Source: Heloderma charlesbogerti (taxonomy: Eukaryota; Chordata; Lepidosauria; Squamata; Helodermatidae). Taken from it: a DNA stretch of 64,000 bases. Positions 34,301 to 46,300 of the stretch are shown here, piece by piece; position 1 is the stretch's first letter, and every line of letters begins with the position of its first letter. The stretch spans positions 62,001 to 126,000 of the forward strand of contig JANEZZ010002698.1 of the NCBI GenBank assembly GCA_026122225.1. The letters are read 5' to 3'. The position numbers were made by a program, and so were the translations under genes. Below the pieces are notes generated by a model that was not told where the DNA came from, ran no database searches, and saw nothing but the letters and a program-made list of their open reading frames with translations.

Positions 34301-37300
34301 TTCACCACAGAGTTAAGCAGGTGGAGTTGAGAGGAGGTCGGAGATGGTCTGCCAGATTGGCAGCCTGTCTGAAGTTGGGTCAGGAGGACCCTCCATGCAA
34401 GTCAAATTTGGCTACTGGAATGGGTACAATTCCAGTCAAATCCAGAATGTAAAATTTTAGAATCATAAAATAATAATTTGAGTATAATATTTAAGCCACG
34501 TTAAGTGTACTTTATTGTTGTCGTCCCCCCCCCCCCCCATTTCTGTTCAAATACTTTTGGCTATTGGACAAACTTTACATATATTTATATAGTGCATAAA
34601 ATTAACATGACATACTTTTGTTTTGTTTATGAAATGCAAGTCAAATACATGTGCTAAATCAGCTCCCCAACAATTTGGAGCAGTGAAAAACTTTCCAGGG
34701 GAAAATTCAGATCCAAAGCACTCTATCAAACTCACATCACTTCCCTTAGCCTTAGGCCATCCTGCTGGGAATGATGGGAGTTGCAGTCCAGACATCTGGA
34801 GGGCACCAGGTTGGGGGAGGCCTTAAGCCTTGCAGGACCACAGCCTGTCTGGGCAGGCAGTACAGAACTAGGCGGCCTGGCTGCTTGGCTGTTTATATGC
34901 CAGCTGTTTTTGTTCCTCATTTGTGGCCCATTACATGATGCTGCCTTACACATCTATCCCATCGTTGTCTGTTATTACTGGCAGCTGCCTGTATGTTCAT
35001 GATGCCACAAATGATTAACGTAAGTATGTGCAAACAGGCAAGTCACCAAGTTTTGCAGATACATATTTTAAGGACTGTATCATCTCTGTAACAAGGTTCA
35101 ACTATAAATCCTCCAATCTCCAACCCAAATGAAGGAATTTGTTTGTTTGTTTGTTTGTTTGTTTATTTATTTATTTATTTATTTATTTATTTCATATCTA
35201 TACCGCCCAATAGCCAAAGCTCTCTGGGCGGTTCACAAAAATTAAAACCAAACAGCACACAATAAAACAATTTAAAATATATAGAACATTAAAACCACAA
35301 TTAAATATGGAAATGAGACCTTTGCACTGGTTAACAATGCTTTTCTTCTTGTGCCGTAAGCAGGAAGATAAGACCTTGTTACCTTTCATCTGGGATTACC
35401 TTTATTATCACTGCCGCATTTCTAGGTGTACACTTTAGGCAGTTATGAGCCTGTAAGCATAAAACTCTTTCATTTCATGTATTTCATTTCTATACCACCC
35501 AGTAGCCAAAGCTTTCTGGATGGTTCACAATAATTACAACCCAAAATACAACATACTAGAAACATAATATAAAATCTTTAGCATACAAAAATGTAAAGAA
35601 CAATTTGAAACAGCTGGAAAAAAGTTAATAAAGTAAGTTAATGAAATACTGGGTCCCAATAAAACAACTGACATTAACAGGTCAAATGCATAGGAGTAGA
35701 GGAAAGTCTTGGGGCTGTGGTGGCTTAGTGGTTAAGATGCTGAACTGCAGACCGGAAGGTAGGCAGGACAGCAGTTCGAGACCTGAGTGCTGCGTGACGG
35801 AGTGAGCTCCCGTCTTCAGTCCCAGCTTCTGCCAACCTAGCAGTTCGAAAGCAAGAAATTGCAAGTAGATAAATAGGTACCGCCTCGGCGGGAAAGGTAA
35901 CAGCGTTCCGTGCACCTCGGTGTTCAGTCATCCCGGCCACGTGACCACGGAAGCGTCTTCGGACAGCGCTGGCTCTTCGGCTTAGAAACGGGGATGAGCA
36001 CCGCACCCTAGAGTCGGACATGACTGGTTGGGGACACCTTTACCTTTTAGAGGAGAGTCTTATCCTGGCTCTGAAAAGGTGACAACCCTGGTGCCTGCTG
36101 GACCCTGGTGAGGAGAACATTCCACAGTTGGGGGGGGGTAGGGGCTACCACTGAGAAGGCCCTCTACCTTGTTGCCATCTTCTGAACCTTTCTTGGAAGA
36201 GGCACTCAAAGGAGGGCCTCAGATGTTGATCATAGCATACATGTAGGTTCATACCTTATCAGAAACAATGCAGAGCCTTTCAGGAATTAATCTTCAAAGT
36301 GTAGGAACGTAGGAAGTGGCATCATCCCTAGTCAGACAGTTGGGCCATCAATGTCAGTATTGTCTACACCAATACAGACATCAGGTTTGTGGGATCTACT
36401 TTGTTTTGCTGGGGGTGATGGGAGTTGTGCTCCATGTGGAGGGTGCCTGATTAGGGAATACTGTTGTAGGTCCATCCATACAGCAGTCTGTTTCAATAGT
36501 GGCCAGCCAGATGCCTCTAGGAAGTTCAAGCGGGACATGCAGGCAAGAGCCCTTTCCTGTGGTCGCTCCCCAGTGGCTGGTATTCTGAGGTTCACTGCCT
36601 CTGAACATGGAGGCTTCGTTTACGCACACTGTGTGTGCGCGCTGCGAAAGTGGAGAAGTGGATATTTAAAATTTCTGTGTGGACGTAGAATTGGGAGTTT
36701 GTAAAAGAAAACAAGTTTGTGCATGATCCTGTGGCCTCATTGACTTCACGGACCTATTCCAGCACCCGACTGATGTGGATTACAGGGTGATGGCTACATT
36801 CACCGAGTTCTACACCACTCTCCTTGGCTTTGTCAACTTCCGCCTCTACCAGTCCCTCAACTTGCACTACCCCCCAAAGGTGAGTCAAGTAGGCAGGGGC
36901 ATGCGTGGGAGCCTTATTCTGGGAAGGAACGGTGTGGAATTAAGAAGACGGCGGAGGGAGATACACAGTAGTTGGGATGGCAGACCTCTTGCATTGCACT
37001 CTTCTGTGGCTGCAGGAAAGAGCAGTGAGCAGGCTACTCCAGCCAGGTGTCCTCCAGATGTGTTGTGCTGCAACTCCTACAGCCGATACCAGTGGCCATG
37101 CTGGCTGTGGATGATGGGAGTTGCATCCCAACATCTGGAAGACACCTGGTTGGGGAAGGCTGTCATAGAGGAATGCAGAGGAAGCCAGTCGAGCCTTTGG
37201 GTCCTGTCAAAACAGTGTGGCGGAAGCCCAGCTAGAAGTGGAAGTAAAGGAGAAACAGGGACAGGGCAGGGACATCAGTAGGGAGGAGGGAGCCAAGGAC

Positions 37301-40300
37301 TGGCCAAGGCACAGCTCCCCTGTGTGGGCCAGTGGAAGTCCAGTTGGGGGGATGAAGGTGGTGGTAACTCTCCAGGATGCGCCTTCCGAGACCATCTCTA
37401 CTTTCTCCCTAGGTTTGTCCCTCCTTCCCGCCTACAGCAGCGGTGAATAAATTTGGGGTGAGGGGGCAGCATACTCTTGTAATCGTGCTCTGGAACGATG
37501 CTGTTTCTCATGGTGTCCCAATCAGGACTCGCACAGGAAAAAAACAGAGGAGGAGATCACCCTTCCTTATTCAAAACTCCTGTGCTCTTCGTCTGTTTTT
37601 TGAGGTCATACTCTGCAGTTGTAGCACCGGTCTTGGGTTAAAGAGCACCTGGTAGTGCTGTTGGAATTCGTTTATTAATTAAAATATTTATTTTCCATAT
37701 TTTGGTCCAGAAGGATCCCCAAGACTCAGTTTAAAGCATCAATGTAAATGCATCAAGTTTAGAAAACATCCATTTAGATTCAAGATAACTGTCAATAAAA
37801 ACCAGCAACAAAACCTGAAAATCAGTAACCAAAATCACAAAACAACAGAAAGGGAGAGGAAAGATCAAACCGACCTCAAATTATGGTGAAATGAAAACAT
37901 CTTAAGGCAGGGGTGGGTGATCTCTGGTGGTCTGGGGGCCACATTGCCTCCCCAGAACCACCAGGGGCCACACACCACCCAACACCTGCTACTGCTGAAA
38001 TTGTCACCGCTGAATTTGCCATGGCAGCAGAAATCACGGCCATTTTCCAAGGGAACAAGGCTGGGTGTGTACCTTATTTGGAAGCAGAATTGCACTTCCA
38101 GGAGCATGGTTCTGCTTGTGAAAAAGGCATGTGCTCCCTGTGTGCTTCGTTTCTTGGGAAATAGCTGTGATTTCTGTGGCTGTGGTGAGGGCAGAGAGCT
38201 GCTAAATTGGCCACGGGGCCTGCATGTTGCTCACTCCTCTCTTAGAATCATAGAACAGTAGGGTTGGAAGGGGCCTACAAGGCCATCGAGTCCAACCCCC
38301 TGCTCCATGCAGGAATCCAAGTCAGAGCATCCCTGAGAGATGGCTGTCCAGCCTCGTCTTGAACGCCTCCAGTGTGAGAGAGCCCACCGCCTCCCCAGGT
38401 AATGGGCTCCATTGTCATATTGCTCTAACAGTCAGGAAGTTTCTCCTGATGTTCAGCCGGAATCTGGCTTCCTGTAACTTGAGCCCATTATTCCGTGTCC
38501 TGCACTCTGGGATGATCAAGAAGAGATCCTGGCCTTCTTCTCTGTGACAACCTTTGAAGTACTTGAAGAGTGCTATCCTATCTCCCCTCAGTCTTCTCAA
38601 GGAGATGCTGATAAAGAAAGGGCCTGTCGGCCTGCTCAGGGTGAGATTTCTGCAGCCTGGATGCCAGAAGTGAGCCCCCCATCTCAGAAAACCAAAAACA
38701 TGAGGGCACCGAGACAGAGTAAAGCAGGGCCTCTAATGAAGACTGGAGTGGGTGAGCAGGACCATATGGGAAAAGGGCAGTCCTTGATTTTGTGGGAAGC
38801 TTTGACTTGTTTGTGAAGCATAGAAAGGGATGGACTGCACCAACAGAGAGTGGGAAAGGGGGAATCTGTCAGATTCTTGAAGATTCCCCTTTGTGCTGGT
38901 AGCATGTGCAAGTGTTCTCTTGTTCAGTTGATGCTGAGGAAGCCACACCACCCCCGTTTTTCTCTGCCTTTTAGATTGAAAGCCAAGCTTCTGTACAGCT
39001 GAAGCCGGAGGATAGAGAGTCATATGCCTTGGACTCGGAGAGCTACATGGAGGTGAGAGCGTTGGTGTTCTAAAGATCCCTGTGCTGCCAGGATTCAAGC
39101 ACCCGGGCAGTGTTGTGGCTGTACACCTCTGATTCTGCTTTGCAGCCTGCCCCAAATCTGTTTGCCAAGGAAATAAAAGTTAACGTCTTTCACAGTTTAC
39201 ACTTGAGTTCAGCCTTTGCCCAAGCTGGCACCCTCCAGATGTTTTGGACTACAACTCCTAGCATTCCTGACCTTTGTTCATGCTGGCTGGGGCTGATGGA
39301 AGCTGAAGCCCCAATCATTTGGAGGATACCAGGTTGGAGAAGGCTGCTCTAATTAGCCCCAAGATAATGAAATTCTTGTTAATTTCTGGTCTTCCTTTTC
39401 AGAAACTGTCAGCTCTTAGTGCCAGCCTGGCCCGAGTTGTAGCACCAAACCCAGAGGATGAAGCAGAAGTGGATGAGTTCCCTGTGGAGGGAGTAAGTGT
39501 TCCATGTGGAGCCCCAGAGTTGGGGGAGGGGAAAGGATGCCACACGTTCAGCACACCCGTGACTGGGGCCTGCTAGAAAGTGCCTTTCTGTGTTACGAAG
39601 GCCTTTCCTGGGAACGTGGAGGTGAGTGGTGTGAGTCACTACTCCAGTACGTCGTGAAGGGATTGAGAGGGCCAGAAGCAGGTGGCTCACCTGGAATGGT
39701 TGCCAGAGATGTCTGAGCTCTTTCTGGCTTACCTTAGAATAATTTTGAAGATCATGTGCTAGTCTCCATTCCTAATGTCAATTGTCTAGTCAGCAAATCA
39801 AAAACGTACTTCAGGTGCAATCCTATGCGTGTTTAGACAGAAAACAGTCCTACAATTCCCAGCATACCCCAGCCAGCATGGAGTGCGCCCTTCGTAGCTG
39901 AACTCACCTTCCTAATGGCTGCAAACTTACTTCTCAAAGGATTCAGCCAGCTTGAGTCAGTCAGCCCATTATTAAAAAAAAAAAAAAAAGAGCTTGAGTT
40001 TTTGGATGTATATCAGAGGACAAAAAGGTGAAATAAGCCTATTCAGGCATCAGCATAGAGGTGTCTGTCACAGGGGACAACCAGAACTCAGCACCACAAC
40101 TGTGGTTCAATACAGAGGAATTCAGAACTAGACGTTTAAGCACTAAGCACTCAAAGCCGTCTGCCTGAATGGACAAATCTGTTTTGCTTTCTCTCACATC
40201 TGAGTGTTGTTAATCTCTAAGTTCTTACCATCCTGGAAAGAAGGAATCGGAAAAACAAAACAAACAAAATTCTCACCCACTTCACATGGGAGATTTAGTT

Positions 40301-43300
40301 CTCCTGAGGGCTGCAGCCAATTTTAGCAACCCCTGGGAGAACTAAATCTCTCACGGTTCGTTGACTTCGTGCTCTGGAATGCAGTTAGCAAGGACATCGG
40401 GGCAGTGGGAGGGGAGGATGCCCCTCGGCTGCTCCCACAGAAAGAAGGGCAGGGAAGCTAGGAATTAATTCTTTAGTTTGAGCTGGGGAAGACCCTAGAC
40501 ATTAAGTTCCAAGCTCAAGGTTGGAGACCTTCACAGGTTTCCCTACCTATAGTGTGAAAAGGAGTCACTATTTATTATTTATTTACAATGTTTATATACT
40601 GCTCCACATCAAAAGATTTCAGAGCAGTGAACAGCAAAGATAAAAGAATAAAACACCGTGTTAAACAATTAAAACATTTAAAAAGAGACCAGTTCTGATA
40701 ACACCGAATTTAATAAACTGCGGCTGGTCACTCAAGGAAGGCTTCCTGAAATAACAATGTCTTCAGGAGGCACTGGAAGCAACAAATGTTGGTGCCTGCC
40801 TGACCTCCAAAGGCAGGTTGTTCCACAGGAAGGGGGCCACCATACTGCAGGCTCTTTTCCTGGTGGACTCCAATCGGGCCATGGCTCCATGTGCAACCAC
40901 CAGGAACATGCTCTCTGATGACCTCAGTGACTGGGCAGATTGGTAAGGAAGAAGGCGCTCTCTCAGGTGTCCTGGTCCCAAGTTGCTTAGGGCTTTGTAC
41001 ACTGTAGAAACTGGGCCTGCCTCATGTTGCCTTTCCCCCCACCAGGAGAGCGCAGAACAAGAGGAGGCCCGTCAGAAAGAGCAGGAAGCCCTGGAGAAAC
41101 AGAAGAAGCTCTTTGAAGGGTTGCGTTTCTTTCTCAACAGGGAGGTGCCCAGGGAACCTCTGGCTTTTGTTGTCCGGTATGTATGGATTGTTTGGGCTTG
41201 GACCTTTTCTCTGGCTGTGGGTTCTGCATAGTATATAAGGGTAGTACCAGGCTGTGGTAGCTTGACTGCATTTTGGTGGCAGGGGTGTGTGTGTGTCATT
41301 CTTGAAGAGCAATTAGCAAGGTTTACTTGGAGAGGGAGTGGAGAGAATCTACTTGCAAGGGCCTTGGCTTGTAACAGCAAAACCCTGATCTCATTCTAGG
41401 TTCAGGGATCTTGACTAAGAGCTAAGCCTCCATCTCATGCAGATTTTGCACGAGTCATCAGTAGCTAGGACTGCATGTACAAGTTTCTAGCCCCTATGAA
41501 AGCAAAGCAGAACTTCTTTGTTAACTACATATTAGTTAGCCCATTATTCCCCTCCCCACTACACTGTGTTCTAAGCTTCCCCCCCTCCAACTAACCAAAG
41601 AGACATTACTTAACGTATATATTTACAACCAGTGAGACAAAGATGAGTCAAGGCTTCCTCAGTCCGTTCTTGTTGCATCTCCCTCAATTCACGCCCTCCT
41701 GTATGTATATCAAGCAAAAATGTGTTGCTGGACCTGGTTTTTGGTCACCTGCTTGATCAGTTCAAAAAGGATGTGTCTACTTTGGCAGGTGCTTTGGGGG
41801 CGAAGTGTCATGGGACAAGTCCATTTGCATTGGTGCTACCTACAGTGTGACAGATCCAAAGATCACCCACCAAATCATTGACCGGCCTGGTTTGGAGAAA
41901 CAGGTGATCGGCAGGTGGGTGCTGCTGCTTCTTGCTCAGAATGATAACTTAGAATCATACAATCATAGACTTGGACAGGACCTTGCAGGTTATTTAGTTC
42001 AACTCCCTGTTTGGTATCGGGATCGTGCGACTCCAGCATTGCACAGGGATGCCCACCCAGCTTCTACTTCAATATCTCCAGTGCTGGTTACTGTCAGGAA
42101 TTTCTTCGTGTTAGACTATTGGTAGCTCCTAAAGCAATGCTGCTTCATCTATTTATTATTTATTACATATCTATACTGACCCACAGCTGAAGCTCTCTGG
42201 GCAGTTTTCAAAGGTTAGAACATTAAAAGTACGATCTGGAAAATCTAAAATATAAAAAACACATGAACAGGCAGTATGCACAAAGACAATGTATATCTAA
42301 AACGACTTTGAGCAATCAGCCAAACCATAAAACATATCCAGGATCAATTAAAACTCATCACATGCTGCCAAATGCCTGGGAAAAGAGAAAAGTCTTGACC
42401 TGGCACCGAAAAGATAACAACATTGGCGCCAGGCAGGCCTCATCAGGGAGATTATTCCACAGTTGGGGGGCCACTACTGAGAAGGCCCTCTCACTTGTTG
42501 CTCCCTTGTTTTTGAACCCAATGATCCTGGATTCCGGCATAAAGACCTTCTTAGGCAATTGTATGCAGCTGCAAAGTTATGTATAGCTTGTAACTGGAGG
42601 TCTGCAAAGCCAACCAACTAAAGAGCAGTGGATTGATAACATTTGGGAGACTATGAGTATGTGTAAACTTACTCAGCAAGTGCAGCAAGCAAGGAATCCT
42701 AATGTGAAGAATGATATTATGACACCATGGTTTCCATTTATTTCCTATGCTGAGGCACTTCAAACTTTTGATAAAGTTCCAACAAAAAATGGTTGCCTAT
42801 ATTTTTTCTGCATACAATGCCCAAATACAAATGGCATATACCGGCACGTGTTCCTTTCGTATGTTATGGAGCTTGCGTTTTTACTTTAGAAATTGAGCTC
42901 CTACTTAGATTTATAATTAGTGAATTCCTTTGTTTCTTTCGTGATTGTGATCTATTATGATGCACATTCTTCCTCCTCCTCTTTGTTGCTTTTATTTTGT
43001 TAACCTTGTTTCAAAATAGAATAAAATTTTATGATTTAAAAAAAAAACCCTCTCCACGGAAGGAGAACCCATCACCTCCCAGGCAGTCTGTTCTGCTGTC
43101 AGGCAGCTCTCATCATTGAGTGGTTTCTCCTAACGTTTAGCTGAAATCTGCTTCCTTGCCATTTCCACCCAGTCATTCTAGCCCTCGCACTAGAGCAAGA
43201 GAAAACAATTCTGCTCCATCTGCATGACAGTCCGTTGGATAATTGTCATGTCTCCCCTTAAACTTTTCTCCAGAAGAGAAACATACCCGGTATGTTTTAA

Positions 43301-46300
43301 AATGTGGTGCCCAGAACTGGAATACTCCAGATGCCGCCTCACTGGTGCAGAATAGAGTGAAACTATAACTTCTCATGATATAAACACTGTGCTTTTGTTA
43401 AGGCAGCCTAAGACTGCATTCGCTTTTTTAGCAGCCACATTACACTGCCGATTCATGTTCAGCTTGTGATGAACTAGGAAACCTGGATCCTTCTCCCATA
43501 GATCGCTGCCAAAGTAAAGTGGCATAGGATGCTTCTCCTTTCATATGCATTACATACTGTGGAACCCCGGCCTTCTGTTGCTTTTGGCACTGTGGGTGAA
43601 CCTGAGGCCTGGATAGTTAGGGGGCCTGGCCATACAGGAAGTCCCCAGTTCCATTTCCGGCATCTCCAGGTGGGGCTGGGAAAGGCTCCTCCCTGAAGCC
43701 TCTAGTGGTTAGTGTAGACACCGAGCTAGATGGACCTGTTATGGTTTTGTCCTTCGCTGAGCATTATCAATCTACAGTTCCAGTATTTAGAAAGCCTCTG
43801 GCTGCCAGCTAACTACCCATAGCTGATCAGTACACTTCGAACAAAGTATACGCTAAAACTTGTTTAGGTGGATTCAATTTTGGTTTTGTACTAACAAAAA
43901 TTAGTAAAGGAAAATGTTTTTGATTTATTTTTAGGATAAATATACTTGTAACATCACAACAAAATAGAACTTGTGTAAAATGACGTAAAAACATCATTTG
44001 TTTTTAGACGTCTAGTTGTAATAGCTTAAAACGAAGAGATCGCATTCTAAGTATCAAGTTCCCCATTCAGTACTGAATAGGCTATTTGGCTGACGGGTAC
44101 ACAAGCCTGGTGAGCTTCTAATAAGAAGCGCCCACATTCTGAAATCAGCACATACTTACACCTTTTTTGTGTAGTAATTATGTCATAACTATTATCAGCT
44201 GTCCCATAAATTAGGGCTCACGGTCTTAATTATCTCATTCTTAAAATATTGGAACATACAAAAAAGGCTTACATGTATACCTTTCAGGCTAGATAAGATC
44301 AGTTTTGAATTTTACCTTTGAGAAGATAACTCCTTACTCAAGATGTGCCAATTAAACCCAAGTCTATAAATTTTTCTAGACATCTGTATATCAAGCTTTT
44401 GGATGTGTATACCTCACAGTATTAGATCATTAATTGATCAGCGACAACTTTCAGTATACTTTTGACCTGAAATAATACAGTCTCACTCATTGCTTCATTA
44501 CTCAAATAACTTTTTGGTCCAAGTGATAGGGCCTTAACTCAACATTTTTTCTTTGGATACCATCCAAGTCAACCATTATCTTTTATGCCAGTTATCCAGA
44601 ATTCATTGTGGACCTACTTGTGTTTTTACATTGTTTTCTCCTTAATACAGTTACTACTTTTTACTTATTTGCATTTTCAAATTCTTAATTATTCATCAAT
44701 AATATTTGGCATTTGCATGTAATAATATAACATTTTACATTGTTTTAAGAGCTGTGGGTTAGCATTTTTTCAATCGTCTTCCCAGCAAGTCTAATAAAGC
44801 AAAATCAGCTATTTCCTAAAATCCAGGACAGATCAAGGGTCTGACTCAGTATACAGCAGCTTCCTATCTTCCTAAACGTACCATTAAATACATGTGCCTC
44901 TTTTGGTAACGTGAGAATCCAGCTTGGCCCACTCAAGACTGTCAGAAAGTTGCTCTTTTCTGTTACACTGGAGGCATGCTGCAGGCAAATCAGATAGTTT
45001 TTTCCCCATTTTTTCTCTCTAGCTGGCTGTGTATTCTGATTCTCATTGGCTTCCTTTCCACCCCAGGTATTACCTCCAGCCGCAGTGGGTCTTCGATTCT
45101 GTCAATGCCAAGCTGTGCCTTCCAGTGGCGGATTATTTCCCTGGTGTGCTGCTGCCTCCGCACCTCTCTCCATTTGTATCTGAGAAGGAGGGGGACTACA
45201 TTCCACCGGAGAAGCTGAAGCTGCTAGCGTTGCAGAGGGGTGACAAGCCGGGTAACGAGACTTTGTTTTATTTATTGATTTGATCTGTACCCTGTCTTTG
45301 TACAAAAAAAATGGCACTCAAGGCAGTTTACAGAGACAGTTAAATTACTTTCTGTGTAGTCTGGGCCAGTGTTAAGCCTTAGAGTTCTACGCTGATGTAT
45401 TGTGTTCAGTGGAGGGTGGGGAGTTTTCTCTGGCAACCTGCCTTCTGAACATGGTGCTCACGAGTCATCACACAACTTCCTTTCTGTAGCAGAAGAGAGT
45501 GGGTCAGGAGAGGAGGAGGAGGAGGGTGAAGATGCAACAGAAGGCTCAGAGGAGGATTCTGACAAAGAGGATGAAGGAAGGCTGAAAAAGATGGAAGTAC
45601 AGAGGTCCCAGAGCAAGGTATGTGGGAAAGTTGAAGTATGTGTGCATATTTAATAAAAGCTAAATATTAGAGACCTACAATCAAAAGCTTTAGCCATCTT
45701 CACATCTGCAATAATGTGACCTCTCCTCTTTGCCTGGTCTCTCTCCCGGTTTTCTTCCTCGTCTATTCCTCTTCCCCTGGTTTCCCTCCAGCATTGCCTC
45801 TTCCAACCCTCCTTTCCTAGGCCCCTGCTTCTTCCTTTCCCATTCTAGGACCAGAGAAGCTTGCTCAGTGGTAGCCAAAGACCCTTCTGCCTGCTCCATT
45901 CTTTGGGGTGAAATTAGTTCAAGTGCCAATGGAGGATTTATCGCCATTGAAAATCCCTGCAGTGCATTTTTTTTAAACAAAAACTTTAAGATCTAGGTCA
46001 ACATGCAGCATGAGCAAGCAGTGTGGGCAGGGTTATTGAAACGATAAAAACGTACTATTGATCTTCATTTATGATTTCTAGCACCCCTAATATGCAGAGT
46101 GCTTTACCATGCTTTAGGGTGCAATCCGATGCATGTTTAGACAGGGAAAAAAGTCCAACTCCCAGCATGCCCCAGCCAGCATGACTTTTTTGGTCTAACC
46201 ATGCATAGGATTGTGCCCTTAACTCTTCTTTGATGTATCATCTCAACACCTTGTGAGAGCAACATGTGCCAATCCCAGGTTGCCCTGAGAGCTTTTTATG

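Larger units (their letters stand above)
32123..36762 (+). other. PES1 intron 6
   Basis: The second-largest PES1 intron (4.6 kb). Antisense L2 elements at 32.3-32.9, 35.16-35.33 and 35.48-36.29 kb, a Sauria-type SINE, an A1 fragment, a family B fragment at 34,755-34,822, a C-run at about 34,526-34,538 and a (GTTT)n(ATTT)n tract at about 35,141-35,190. An open frame at 33,382-33,906 has no recognisable homology. Confidence 0.75.
41915..45066 (+). other. PES1 intron 11
   Basis: 3.15 kb made almost entirely of transposons: antisense CR1 pieces around an antisense L2 and an L1-like end, a tRNA-Ala-like SINE near 43.6 kb, and repeat R1 copy 2. Confidence 0.8.
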
